A stretch of DNA of 64,000 nt from Tethya wilhelma (Eukaryota; Porifera; Demospongiae; Tethyida; Tethyidae): NCBI GenBank assembly GCA_964030475.1, contig CAXIPT010000001.1, forward strand, positions 26,123,929 through 26,187,928. Reading direction: 5' to 3'. Positions 12,532 to 24,016 of this stretch are shown here, piece after piece. The notes beneath the pieces were generated by a model. It was given only the letters and a program-made list of their open reading frames with translations, searched no databases and was not told the origin of the DNA. Position 1 is the stretch's first letter; every line of letters begins with the position of its first letter. Made by a program: the position numbers and the translations under genes.

Positions 12532-14513
12532 GTTTACCATTGCCTAGCAACCAAAGATTTTTATAGGCTAATTGCCCATTACTGGCTGGGTGGAGGTGAC
12601 AATTAGAGTGGTTAATAGGGATCACAGGGGATCAATGGCAAACAAACTAGTTGCATGCCCTAAGTGTGCAGCACTCGACCATGCATCGAGTTCTTCCCCC
12701 CCCCCCACCCCACTTAAAAAAAGTCACAGCTGTAAACTTCCCACAAATTAGTTGCATTTAGTTGCATTACCTCAAGTGGTAAACATAAGGGCCCAGTTGC
12801 ATGAGTGTGTGTGCATATTCCTTGACATAATAACAATCAAACATATCTACAGAGTCAACTTGCAGCCACTCTTGTTATGATATTTGCTGGAGGAATAGCA
12901 TATATTGAAGGAGCTTTTGTAATACTTTTTGCTGAATATCACAGTGATAATCCAATTGATGCAGGTCCTTTATCTGATCGGGAAAAATACGAAATTGTTG
13001 TATTTGTTGGTTCTTTACTCATTGTGTTTGGACTGGTAAGAAAAACTATCATGCATTGTCAGTATAATTATCGATTTTAATTTTTATCTATCTTTACAGT
13101 AAGATAATTATGCAGAGACCACAACAATTGCAGTTTAGCAAGCCTATAGACTCTTTAGCTTATATATATAGCTACAATGTATTCACTGAGGATTATAGCC
13201 CACTGATGATGTAGATCAAATACGTATATCAGTGATATTTCCCTGTGGCTTGTGATATTTCCCTGTGGCTTACACCTAGTGTGTACCTGTGAAAACAAGT
13301 GTTGGGCTACAAAACAGTTACTACAGCATACATTGGGCTGTCTAGAGTAATGCCCTCATGTGGTTACTTATTGCACTCAGGCTTCACCCTCATGCAATAC
13401 TAGTAACCACACTCGTACATTAAATTTTATACTCAATACAGCCAAGTGAAGGGTGTAATAACTATAACATAATACATTATTTTAGTATAATAATATTATT
13501 TTAATTATATAGATAATCTCTGAAGCTCTGATTCCAGTGGTGAACAATTTACGCCATCGTATGCTTTATCACTACATGTACACCTCATCCTCCAGCAGAG
13601 TCACACTAAGTGGCACAGAGAAACTAAAGACACTCCTTGTAAGTTAAAATATTAGTTATCACAGTATACAATGTATGATGTTATTATCAACTTTTATAGT
13701 ACTCAGTGCCTATAGCAGTATTTACTCTACTGGGATGGATTTTGTTCCTCGTTGGGTTTGGAGGCTTGAATCGTCATGTGTTCTTACCAGACGATAATGG
13801 AATATTTAGGCTGCATAAACACTATGGTGGTTGGGTTGTGGCCTGGTACTACATCCTAGCCATTATTACATCATTTCACCTCATACTGTCACCACTTCAC
13901 ATGTTTACCGGCCATCTTGCTTTTGGGACAATTGTATCCTACGTAACAATAATTTTTTATGTACATGAACACTTATTGGTATACAACTTCAGTAGCATGT
14001 AAACCAAGTTGATCTGTATTCTTCGAAACATATAGGACCAAAATACTAATTAAAATCATTGTGCACCTCAGTATACTAGATTACATGTTGGATCTATTCA
14101 TAGCCATTGGGTTTACAAAATAATAATTATTACAATAAAATTAATTATTATCCATAGTTTGGATTTCTTAACAATAAAATTAATGTTGGGGGTATGTGTA
14201 GAGCCAACTTGCAGCTGCAATTGTTACTCTGACAGCTGGAGCACATGTGTATGAAAGCGGTATTATAGTTACAGACATACATGAGACACGACAGAATTCA
14301 GAGGATTTTCTACCACCACTTGGCCATTCAGAAAACTATACTATTGTGGTTTTTGTTGGAGCTATAATCCTCTGTCTCAGCATGGTACGTAAGTCATGTA
14401 GGTTATATATAGCAATAATTATTAATTATGTATAGTACCGCCTAGACAGTGAGCATAACTTGTGTGGTGTGAGTACAAGACTTATATAGTCATCTGTATT
14501 ATTATACGTGTGT

Positions 14514-14545
<32 letters not shown>

Positions 14546-14570
14546 AATATTGTGTACACATACACCTGCA

Positions 14571-14631
<61 letters not shown>

Positions 14632-14843
14632 ATGTTTGATCATGGTATCATTAATTTTGTGTAAGAATAATATCAGCATATGTATATGATTTGTTATCAA
14701 TGTAGGCTGCCTATAATGCCCTACTACCAGTATTCAGTGGCTTAATCCATTACAAAGCTCCACCCCAACACCAAGGAACATCTGATGTTCAATCTCATGT
14801 TGCAAGTAATCATCAATATCTTGAAATGACCGCAAATAATTAA
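11989..14843 (+). CDS. Unrecognised internally duplicated eight-TM protein, tandem copy 2
   Basis: Seven exons, all phase 0: 11989-12051, 12144-12368, 12853-13035, 13513-13638, 13700-13933, 14202-14384 and 14706-14843 (stop TAA). The protein is 383 aa. The N-terminus [20 protein letters not shown] is short and polar. Exon 2 is almost identical to copy 1 ([20 protein letters not shown]). The halves again match each other: exon 2 with 5, 3 with 6, 4 with 7. Exon lengths equal those of copy 1 except for small in-frame indels in the loops. This is the only copy of the three with no N inside it, so it is the best reference for the family. The C-terminal tail (HYKAPPQHQGTSD ... YLEMTANN) is polar and probably cytosolic. 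Function unknown. Confidence 0.85.
12482..12530. repeat. (GT)n microsatellite in intron 2 of eight-TM copy 2
   Basis: GT run with one GC interruption between exons 2 and 3. Copy 3 has a long CA run in the equivalent intron. Confidence 0.95.
14515..14628. repeat. Two (GT)n microsatellites in intron 6 of eight-TM copy 2
   Basis: GT runs at about 14515-14541 and 14576-14628, separated by a short unique stretch, in the intron before the last exon. Confidence 0.95.
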
Positions 14844-15750
14844 GTCAGCATATTAAATAGTTTAATTTGTCGATAATAGTTATGTTAAAAATTATTAAAA
14901 TTATTATACTCGTGATATTGTGTGACATTGTACACATAAACTGATTACAGCTGCTTGAATTTTGTTCAGCGACGCCAGAGTTATTAAGATATAGATGATT
15001 ATGACATTGTGCATGTGCTAAGCTAGCTTTGCATGTTACAGCGGCATGTTAGCCTCGTTCCCAGGCTTTCCCCTTAATTTATTCATTTTGCGCAAAAAGA
15101 AAAAAAGAAGGGGAAGACCTGGGAACGAGGCTAGCGGCATGTACTAGCTACCGTACGGCCGTCCGCATGTTTAAATTTGACGACCTTTACATGCTTCTAC
15201 TGCGCATGTGTTATTTGGTTTCACCGTGACACAATTTTTTTATGGCCGAATTTTTTGTGCTCACGTTAGTCTTACCAACAAAAACAGCAGCTAAGGTATA
15301 CAGGCTTGTAAATGGTGAGTCAGAGATATTGATGTTGATTCTGCTTGTATGACAACCCCTTTTAGTGTCATAACTCATATGCTTTAGTCAAGTATTATTA
15401 TGCCTACTAGTTCTACTCAGGGCTTTTACAAACAAACTTGATATGCCAAAAGGGCCCACTATTCATGAATCACTTACATGACCATACAAAAATAATTTTA
15501 TTTTATAATTTTCTGATTGCAACAGAACTGCATGTTTTATCATTTTTTCTAATTTTAAGACGGTTAAGTATATCAAACTTCACCTTGGAAGCAGCTGTAG
15601 CAATCACTTCAGCTGTAATAACACAATCCATTACTTTCATATTGTACATAGCTAGTCTCAGTGTCAGCTATTAAATTTTAGTCTGAGAGAAAAAGAACTT
15701 ACATCAGGAATAATCAATATCATTGGATAGGATTGATCACAATAATAGTG
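14844..15750. other. Intergenic region upstream of eight-TM copy 3
   Basis: Contains the 84-bp foldback element at 15050-15133 and the motif TTGACGACCTTTACATG (about 15178) followed by TGCGCATGTG, similar to the stretch upstream of copy 1. A 78-codon ORF (15438-15674) has no support as a gene. Confidence 0.55.
15050..15133. mobile_element. 84-bp MITE with 9-bp target duplication (Mutator-like)
   Basis: Nearly perfect hairpin with ends TAGCCTCGTTCCCAGGC / GCCTGGGAACGAGGCTA (one arm has CCTGGG in place of GCCTGGG). It is flanked by direct repeats GCGGCATGT at 15041-15049 and 15134-15142. A 9-bp target duplication is typical of Mutator-like transposons. Family copies: 26117-26379, 31240-31295 and a degraded one near 36838-36883. 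Confidence 0.85.
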
Positions 15751-16195
15751 ATGTTGGACTTTGCTATCAGAGACAGCTTACAAAGTGGTGGTCTCATCGT
15801 AAGTAATAAAATTTAATTACAATAATTATAAAGATTACAGTAACTCCGTATAATTATGATTGTGCTATACCTGTATACGTATACGTAGTTAATTCTGCTA
15901 TCAACATTACCATCATTCTTTGGGTGGATTCTGTTCACTGTTGGCTTTGGATGTACAAATGAAAACATCTTCAAGCAAGGAGAAATTTATTACAGTGCTA
16001 ACTTTGGTCATGGACTTCTGGCTGGCTATTACTTCTTGGCTATAGTTACTCCCATTTACCTCATTTTTCACTCGGTCTACATTGTAACAGGTCTATTCTT
16101 CATAGGAATAGGTGTATCCTTCACAGTAGTAACTATAAGTCTTACAAAGAGTGTTTATTATATCAGCATAAGCTGTCTTATAGGCTATCTAGGGG

Positions 16196-16282
<87 letters not shown>

Positions 16283-16283
16283 N

Positions 16284-16327
<44 letters not shown>

Positions 16328-18602
16328 CACATGCACATAACTATGTAAAATTTACAATTTACAATAAGGTCATTGACAAGCCTTGAAAACAACTGCATAA
16401 GGTTTATAGATCTTCCTTGATTTCAATAAACATTCATGTTCATCATCAGAGTCAACTTGCAGCCACTCTTGTTATGATATTTGCTGGAGGAATAGCATAT
16501 TATCAAGGAACCATTGTACTACTTCTTAGTGAGCTTCATCACAGTTCTTCTACATTATTAATTCCATTTTCTGATGAGGAAAATTTCAACATAATGATTG
16601 TTGTATTTGCTGGATCTTTACTCATTGCAATTGGTCTGGTAAGAATTCTGAGTATTTATTGTCAGTCCATGATCGAATTTTAGTGTGTAAAACCATATGG
16701 TAAAGCAAAAGCAAAGCTACACATTTTCATCAAAGTGTGCTGCTATCCAGTGACATGTAAAGTGTTTCTAAAATCTACACACTTCACTTAGTGTGCTACT
16801 TCCACATGGAAAGTGTCACCAAAAACTACACACTTTGTTTTTTTTAACAAACCAAAATTTAACAGTGTGCCTATAATAATCAGTGTTATTTGTCTTAACT
16901 TGGCATTAAGTCAAATTCAATACAGCTAAAGTATTGTACATGATTAATGTGATAAGGGTATGGCTATAGTAGATTAATTTTATTATATTGTATGATATTG
17001 TGAACATTAATTATGGTACAGAGTGCATGAATTTTGTATAACATTTTAATAGATAATGTCTGAAGTACTAATTCCATTAGTGAACTACTTACGCCACCAC
17101 CTGGTGTATCATCACACCCCAACGCCATCCTCCTCTGGTGTGATCGTGACTGGTACAGAGAAGCTAAAGATACTCCTAGTGAGTTAAAAATGATCAATTG
17201 ATATAGGATTCCTGATATGCTAAGTTAATTTCTTATAATATTATTATAATGTAGTACTGGGTGCCTATAGTAGTATTTGCTCTACTGGGATGGATTTTGT
17301 TTCTTGTCGGATTTGGAGGATTAAATCAGCAGGTGTTCTTATCAGACGAGCGATTCAGGCATACACACTCTGGACGTTGGATAGTGGCTTGTTTCTTCAT
17401 CCTTGCCAGTTCTACGCCCTTTCATCTCATCTTGTCGTCACTCCACATGTATTATGGCCATTGTGCTGTTGGGATGATTGTATCCTAATATGCATGTCCT
17501 GGATTGAGTATTTTACATGGTGTGGCATCATGCACATATTGGAATCGTCTATATAGTGAGCTAGACCCATTTATCGCTCCACTATGACTGACAAAGGGTT
17601 GTTAAAGCAAAAAAATGGGTCTAGCTCAATAGACTAGTACCGGACTAGCCGGGATATTCTGAAATAGCTACAAAATACTGTATAGGTTGAAATATTGATG
17701 GTCAAAAAAATTTGACGGTTTGCTCTGCAGAAAGTAAAATAAAAATATTTAAATTTGACGATTTGCATGTGTGCATAGTACATGCATAATTATACGGTGA
17801 CCAAAATTAATATTGGCGAATTTAACTTTGACAATTTGGACTTGGAGGTCAAACCATAAAATTAAAATTTCCCGTCAATATCTCCAGCTATACGGCATGC
17901 ATGTCCTTTGTAAAACCTAGCATCACTGATGCAGTTAAACAGGTAAACCTATGACATACACTGTAGCCATTATAATTACAATTGTGTGTGCATCGATGTT
18001 ATATATTAATCTTATAACGTACGTCTTGTATGATGGTAGTTGGACTTCTTATTGTTCTTAACAATAGCCTATAAACATGGGGTTGTGTGTGCACAGAGTC
18101 AATTTGTAGCTTCAATTGTTACTCTGACAGCTGGAGCACTTGTGTATGAAAGTGGTGTTGAGCTGGTGGCCCAACAATATTATGGCTTTTTTCTACCACC
18201 ACTTGACCATTTTGAAAGTTTAATCATGCTAGTTTTTGTTGGAACTATAATCCTCTGTCTCAGCATGGTATGTTATGATAATCATTTTAAACAAATTTTC
18301 AGTTGTTGAAATTGTTTGTACAGGTATATGCATGCTCACATGTGTGAGTGTTCATGTGTGTTCACACGTGTGTGTGTGTATGTGTGTGTGCACAAGTGTA
18401 TGCACAGTGTATGCTGCATGGACGCATATAATAATAGTATAACATTTTGTTGGCAAATTGTTACTTGTGTGAGTTATTATCAGCATGCATGCGTAATTCA
18501 ACCTTGATTTTATCAATGTAGGCTGCCTATAATGCCCTCCTTCCAGTGGTCAATCACCTAATCCACTACAAAACTCCACCCCAAAAACAACTTGATATGT
18601 AA
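15751..18602 (+). CDS. Unrecognised internally duplicated eight-TM protein, tandem copy 3
   Basis: Seven phase-0 exons: 15751-15798, 15889-16113, 16450-16638, 17053-17178, 17255-17479, 18097-18267 and 18522-18602 (stop TAA). The protein is 354 aa, with a shorter N-terminus (MLDFAIRDSLQSGGLI) and a C-terminal tail cut to HYKTPPQKQLDM. The helices GWILFTVGFG (exon 2) and [13 protein letters not shown] (exon 5) show the internal duplication. It is the most diverged of the three: exon 2 loop residues change from [11 protein letters not shown] to CTNENIFKQGE. Intron 2 holds a long CA repeat broken by the N at 16283, so intron length is uncertain but the coding sequence is not affected. Confidence 0.83.
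16197..16324. repeat. (CA)n microsatellite spanning a gap
   Basis: About 125 bases of CA with an N at 16283, in intron 2 of eight-TM copy 3. It is one of the two longest dinucleotide runs here; the true length is unknown. Confidence 0.97.
17670..17900. mobile_element. Degraded inverted-repeat element in intron 5 of copy 3
   Basis: Left part reads ACTGTATAGGTTGAAATATTG; the right end read inward is GCCGTATAGCTGGAGATATTG. Internal TTTGACGATTTG-like stretches also pair. It resembles the CCGTATAGCT-ended family at 49888-50093 and 51343-51513. The ends are worn and no target duplication is clear. Confidence 0.4.
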
Positions 18603-18904
18603 AGAATATTTGAATTAAAGTACATTTCAAGTTAATTGTATGCATGTTCACAAAGTTGAAAAATACAATACAATATTAGTAAAGCATAACTTGACACTGT
18701 ACAGTAGCAATAGTGTACATGGTTCTATATGTAATGTTTACATAAACTAATATCAGGGCAGCAGCATTTAATTTTGTTTTATAGTAACACGTTTTAGTAT
18801 GAGTTTTGACTAATTAAGACAATTAGTTAAGAGGGAAAAGCACATTATAATAATGTAGTGTTAGTGCAAAAATTTACTAAAACAACAAACACAAGAATAT
18901 ACTA

Positions 18905-21900
18905 TTATTTTTGTTGCAATAGTGGTGCTGTTTCATCGTCTGATCCAAGCTCCTCCTCTGTTTCATCTAATGTTTCTTTCAGTTCAAACTTCTCAGCACT
19001 ACTATTACTGGTGCATGGAATGGTGCTCTGAGTTTGAAGGGATAAGTCACTAACTATAGCTGAATCAGATAAAATATTGCATCCTTCATCCTGTGATTGA
19101 GTTCCTTGAATCCCTGATGCATCTCCAAGTATCCTGGTATGATCACTGACTGGAGAAGACAATTCTGAATCAGTAGATGGTAAAGCATTGAACTCTGATA
19201 GGGTCAGTGCAATCGATTCATTGTATTGATGAGGCACAGATTGTGTATCAGCTGGTTCATTCAGGGTTGCCACAGTATTGGGTGGTTTATTCCGAAAGTG
19301 CACTACAAAGTTGAGGAAACCATTCAGCAATTTTTGTTGAGCATTTTTGAGCACATATTTGTAAGTGTGATAAAGAACTGTTCCTAGAAATGTGGCAAAG
19401 GCAGTGCTGGTTGAAATGTAAGCCAGAGCTGCCTGATTTCCTTTGGACTCTCTGACATAGAGAGTGGCTGCAGCAAAGATTAAAATGTTGAATACGTAAG
19501 AACTTTCAAGAACATTCAGTGTCCATTTTTTGTACGCATTTTGTGATAAATTGCTGAGCAAGAGAAGAGAGCTCGTAACACAAATGATTGAAAGTAGGTT
19601 GATACTGGGATTATTGAGAACATTGAGAGCTGAGATGAGGTACAAGATGACACGAACCAAGAGAAGCAATCCAGTCCAGTAGCGATATTCCTTTTTGTAG
19701 GGAGCATGATAAGCATCCATGAAAGTATTCACGTGAAATTTGAGCACGATCCATTTCAAAGGGCTTACAAGTTTGATCCTCATAATCCACTGCCAGCAAA
19801 GAATAAGAACTGTGTAAGTCATTCCCATTACAAGGATAAGAGCAGCTACAATGAAGAGAGGTATGTGTTTTCCTTTCAAATAGGGGACATTGGCATCCAC
19901 AAGCCACACTGTTTCACGATATCCATCAGAATATTCTAATCTTGTAAATGAGAGAGCAGTGATTATGATACGGATAAATTTTGTATAGGATAGTAAAATC
20001 ATTGTAGCTAACGTTGCTACTGGGTTTTTGTTAAAAAGAAGTTTAGCAAATTTGTAGTACTTGTTGGCTAACATAATGATTAACATAACAAGACACAAGA
20101 CATACAGCGGAAAAGCAAGCTGCAGCCACACTTTAGCATATCCATCTAGTCCTTGAAAGAAACATGTCGTAAAGCCAAAATCTAGATTCAGCCATGCTAT
20201 GAAAATAGTAAGAATGCTTGTTTTATCGAAGTCAATTGGAAAGAATATAGTTTGGTTTGCAGCAACAATGTTAGCATAAAGAGTCAAGCCATTGATGGTT
20301 CCAACAACTACAGTTAGGTTACATATAAGAAGAAAGGCAACCAGTGCTACACCAGCTAATGCAAATACAGTAGTTAACATGAGCCAGTTATTAGAGCATG
20401 ACATACAGCGTGAACTCCCTAAAGAGAGACTGAAGCCATTTTGACATGATCCACACAGCTTGCCGGAACGATTGTACGTACACAGTGAGTTTGAACCATT
20501 TTCAAGGTTTAAATTGACAAAAACTTTTTCAGAAGGTGGATGACAGTAATCAAAGGGACAGTGTCTGTGTAAAATGTATCCTTGGTATTCAGTATTATTA
20601 ACACAAGAGAACCATACATTGTCAACTCGTAGCACCAATTCAGTATCAATAGAGCAGTTGGAGACGTATGTTGGATGGAGATCTGCATCACAGTCACAAC
20701 GAGAGTTGATATCTTTAAAACCAATCGGACAAGGCTCTATTTTTATGATCACATTTGACAAGGAAATTCCCAAATCCGAACAGGGTCCTTCAGCATAGAG
20801 ATGAAGTTGTTCAGAATTATAAGGAGAAAAGACATTGTAAGTTAAAGCAGTACAACTTCCATCTAGATTGGTCTTTTGAATGGACTGTCCAGCATCTAAT
20901 GTTGCCGGTAAAGAAACTGAACTATGTATTGTGGAATTAACTGAGTTGTTTGCCTGATCGACTGCAATAAGTGGTATTTTGAATGTTTCACCTTTCTTGA
21001 CGACCTTTGGCAGGGGATGGTAGCTACAGTCAGGTAGGTTGTTTTTACAGAAACACACACGCACCGAATCTGATGATATGATTTTGCTTGAGTTAAAGTC
21101 TTCAGGTAGAAGATTTGTAATGTTAAGAATGTACGAGACTGCATTGAACCTCCGTAAGCTTGAAGTCAGATACTGATACTTACGAAACACTTCTGCAGCT
21201 GGACTAACAGTACACCTGTCCAATAATCCCCCATAGATTGATGACCCAGTTATTGCAGCAGAATTGTTCACAAAGTATGTATTTCGCAGATTCATCACAA
21301 AACCATTATAAACATGAACTGCCAAGGCTTGAAAAAAGCATTCATTTAATGTAGCAACTGTATCAGGGTGTGTATTGGTAGGAACAGTAACACAATTGCT
21401 TATACTAGTTTCATCTGAAACATATAACCCCCCTCCATACTTAGCAGAGTTTCGTGTGAACCCCAAAGTTTTGCATGAATTAGGAAATTGACAATTTTGT
21501 TCACGCTCATAGCTTTTTTTGAGGATATAGAGTTTTGAATTTAGAAACAAACTCATTCCACCTCCTCTTGTAGCATTGTTCTCACTTATTGAAACTATGC
21601 CGGCACCTGGACCGGTTATTCTTATGATAGACCCAATTGCATTTATACCACCACCTACACTTACAGCTGAATTGTTGAGGATCTCAGTAGGTCCATTAAA
21701 GCTTATTTCACCTTGGTAGATGAACACAGCTCCTCCAGATAGTGCTGCTTTATTGTGAGCAATAGTTAATTTTCCGTAAGAGTAAATGTTGCTCTCTCGA
21801 GCAACTATTCCTCCACCATCATTGGCCGAGTTGTACTGGATGCTAGCATCCCCAGTGAACACAATGTTGCTCTGGAAACTAGTTAGTGCTCCTCCTTCTT

Positions 21901-24016
21901 CAGCTATGAATGTAGAGGTATTTGTGAATGGTTCATTATATTCAATTCTTGTGTTTCCACTAAAAGTTATGTTGCTTGAAAAGACAAAAAATGAACCGCT
22001 GTTGTGTGAAAAGATCATGTATGTAAAGAATTCAATGGTGCTCCTTATTGAAAAAACTATACCAGTTGCACCATGTCCTACATTGTGTTGAAACAAAACT
22101 TCAGTTCCAGTAAAATTACTGAAAGCAAGATAGAGACTAACACCATAACCACTGACAAGATAGTTGTGGCTAAATTCACAGTCTTTTGCATAAAGAACAC
22201 CCTGCTCAATACACAATGAACCTCCTCGTCCTTCTTTACCAGAAACAGAGTTGTTGGTGAATACAGTGTTCATTACAGTGATGTTGTTATTGGCAGAATA
22301 CACTGCTCCACCCCATCCAATATAATTCTTGACAGTGTTGTTGATAGATTTACAACCACCCAGGACAACAGGAAAGATGTAAGAACAGACATCTTCACCT
22401 GATCCTTTACCAAAATCACTCACAGTATTCCCAGCAAATGTACAATTATGTAGTAACATAAGGTTTAGCACTTGTTCTGTTAATGTTCGATGAATACAAA
22501 TGCTAATTGCTCCTCCATAGCTTTTAGCAGTTACCTCTATTGGATAAACTACTGCTATCGCCGAATTGTTGATGAATGTGCTGTCTTCAATATTAACACT
22601 GCTGTTGCAACTATACACAGCACCACCACGTCCAATATGACCCAACACAAGATTATCCGTGAAGGCAGTATCAGATATCATCATATTTACATCAACAGCA
22701 TGGAGTGCTCCACCTCTTCCGAATCGACCAGAAGCTGAATTGTTAATGAAACTGTTGTTTGATAGAAAGATGTTACCACTTTCGAAATAAACACCTCCAC
22801 CTTTGGCATATGTGGCATTTCCAGCAACAATGTTGTCCACGAAGGTAGAATTACTTAAGGTAACCTGGATGCTAATTCTAATTGCTCCTCCATAGCTTTT
22901 AGCAGTTATCTCCACTGGATAATCTATTGCTATCGCCAAATTGTTGATGAATATGCTGTCTTCAATATTAACACTGCTGTTGCAACTATACACAGCACCA
23001 CCACGTCCAATATGACCCAACACAAGATTATCCGTGAAGGCAGTATCAGATATCATCATATTTACATCAACAGCATGAAGTGCTCCACCTCTTCCGAATC
23101 GACCAGAAGCTGAATTGTTAATGAAACTGTTGTTTGATAGAAAGATGTTACCACTTTCAAAATAAACACCTCCACCTTTGGCATACGTGGCATTTCCAGC
23201 AACAATGTTGTCCACGAAGGTAGAATTACTTAAAGTAACCTGGTGATTGTTCATGGCAATGAATGCTGCACCGAATCCAAAGTCTCCTCTCATAATATGT
23301 GCAGAGTTGTTGTAGAATATGGTGGCACTTACTGATACTACAATGCTATTGGAGATATACACACCAGCACCACCTAGTGGGCTATCCTCATCTAACCATG
23401 TTACAGTGTTGTTGGCAATTTTGCTGTAAGCAATACTAAAGTTGCTACAATTTCTAACAATAATGGTACCTCTGCTACCAGCAGAATTTATGTTAGCAAA
23501 GGAGCTCCATAAAATGCTTGCTTCGACTACATTGCTCAATAGCATTCCTTTACTACTATGGTGTAGGCTGCAGAATTCCCAAGTAAAGTGAGTTACATTG
23601 GTTATGAAGATGCTGCTACTACAAGTTGGACTGCAACCAATAATAGTTAGACCAGTTATAGAAACACTTCCAATAGATTCAAAATGCAGCCCACCATCAG
23701 ATCCCGGAATACAGATGATTTGTATAGATTCTGAAGCACTTGTTAAGTTCAGGTGTGTGATATTTTTTATTTTTAGCTCTGAATCTAGTGAGTGATTACC
23801 AGGCAGTAAAATAAGAGATGAATTAGATGCAAAAAAGGCACTTGGTTTTGAAGAATACTCTTGTAAAGTAAAGCAAGGCAAATTCTTTGCTGGACACTCT
23901 GAATTATTGGATGGTAAAACGAAGTATGTTTCGGCTTCTACGAATTGTAAAGCAGTCATTGTTAAAAGAAGTGAACTGACCAAGATCAGTACAATTGTTG
24001 CTTTCATTTTTTTCAA
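18905..24016 (-). CDS. Large beta-helix surface protein with multi-TM C-terminal domain, 1703 aa, single exon
   Basis: One uninterrupted ORF, start 24016-24014, stop TAA at 18907-18905. A clear signal peptide (about residues 1-28, VLILVSSLLLTMTALQFVEA) is followed by CFTLQEY and then about 1000 residues of repeats of the types GGAVY, FINNSA, NNSFINN and FSGNTRI. These are right-handed parallel beta-helix (Pmp-like) rungs rich in N-glycosylation sequons. Next is a cysteine-rich stretch (about 1080-1205: CDCDADLHP, GKLCGSCQNGFSLSLGSSRC). About nine hydrophobic helices follow (about 1205-1580), with the loop motif FMDAYHAPYKKEYRYWTG. The cytosolic tail is acidic and ends DDETAPLLQQK, a [DE]xxxLL-type sorting signal. 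Residues about 267-392 and 392-517 are an in-frame 125-aa tandem duplication. Inferred role: surface adhesion or recognition. Ligand and transport activity are unknown. Being intronless among intron-rich neighbours is unusual. Confidence 0.85.
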   Translation of the reverse strand: MKKMKATIVLILVSSLLLTMTALQFVEAETYFVLPSNNSECPAKNLPCFTLQEYSSKPSAFFASNSSLILLPGNHSLDSELKIKNITHLNLTSASESIQIICIPGSDGGLHFESIGSVSITGLTIIGCSPTCSSSIFITNVTHFTWEFCSLHHSSKGMLLSNVVEASILWSSFANINSAGSRGTIIVRNCSNFSIAYSKIANNTVTWLDEDSPLGGAGVYISNSIVVSVSATIFYNNSAHIMRGDFGFGAAFIAMNNHQVTLSNSTFVDNIVAGNATYAKGGGVYFESGNIFLSNNSFINNSASGRFGRGGALHAVDVNMMISDTAFTDNLVLGHIGRGGAVYSCNSSVNIEDSIFINNLAIAIDYPVEITAKSYGGAIRISIQVTLSNSTFVDNIVAGNATYAKGGGVYFESGNIFLSNNSFINNSASGRFGRGGALHAVDVNMMISDTAFTDNLVLGHIGRGGAVYSCNSSVNIEDSTFINNSAIAVVYPIEVTAKSYGGAISICIHRTLTEQVLNLMLLHNCTFAGNTVSDFGKGSGEDVCSYIFPVVLGGCKSINNTVKNYIGWGGAVYSANNNITVMNTVFTNNSVSGKEGRGGSLCIEQGVLYAKDCEFSHNYLVSGYGVSLYLAFSNFTGTEVLFQHNVGHGATGIVFSIRSTIEFFTYMIFSHNSGSFFVFSSNITFSGNTRIEYNEPFTNTSTFIAEEGGALTSFQSNIVFTGDASIQYNSANDGGGIVARESNIYSYGKLTIAHNKAALSGGAVFIYQGEISFNGPTEILNNSAVSVGGGINAIGSIIRITGPGAGIVSISENNATRGGGMSLFLNSKLYILKKSYEREQNCQFPNSCKTLGFTRNSAKYGGGLYVSDETSISNCVTVPTNTHPDTVATLNECFFQALAVHVYNGFVMNLRNTYFVNNSAAITGSSIYGGLLDRCTVSPAAEVFRKYQYLTSSLRRFNAVSYILNITNLLPEDFNSSKIISSDSVRVCFCKNNLPDCSYHPLPKVVKKGETFKIPLIAVDQANNSVNSTIHSSVSLPATLDAGQSIQKTNLDGSCTALTYNVFSPYNSEQLHLYAEGPCSDLGISLSNVIIKIEPCPIGFKDINSRCDCDADLHPTYVSNCSIDTELVLRVDNVWFSCVNNTEYQGYILHRHCPFDYCHPPSEKVFVNLNLENGSNSLCTYNRSGKLCGSCQNGFSLSLGSSRCMSCSNNWLMLTTVFALAGVALVAFLLICNLTVVVGTINGLTLYANIVAANQTIFFPIDFDKTSILTIFIAWLNLDFGFTTCFFQGLDGYAKVWLQLAFPLYVLCLVMLIIMLANKYYKFAKLLFNKNPVATLATMILLSYTKFIRIIITALSFTRLEYSDGYRETVWLVDANVPYLKGKHIPLFIVAALILVMGMTYTVLILCWQWIMRIKLVSPLKWIVLKFHVNTFMDAYHAPYKKEYRYWTGLLLLVRVILYLISALNVLNNPSINLLSIICVTSSLLLLSNLSQNAYKKWTLNVLESSYVFNILIFAAATLYVRESKGNQAALAYISTSTAFATFLGTVLYHTYKYVLKNAQQKLLNGFLNFVVHFRNKPPNTVATLNEPADTQSVPHQYNESIALTLSEFNALPSTDSELSSPVSDHTRILGDASGIQGTQSQDEGCNILSDSAIVSDLSLQTQSTIPCTSNSSAEKFELKETLDETEEELGSDDETAPLLQQK
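22841..23590 (-). repeat. 375-bp in-frame coding duplication
   Basis: Inside the beta-helix gene the segment starting at GAAGGTAGAATTACTTAA recurs at a period of 375 bases (22841 and 23216), exactly 125 codons. Adjacent units differ at only a few sites, so the duplication is recent. It adds rungs to the helix without breaking the frame. Confidence 0.8.
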
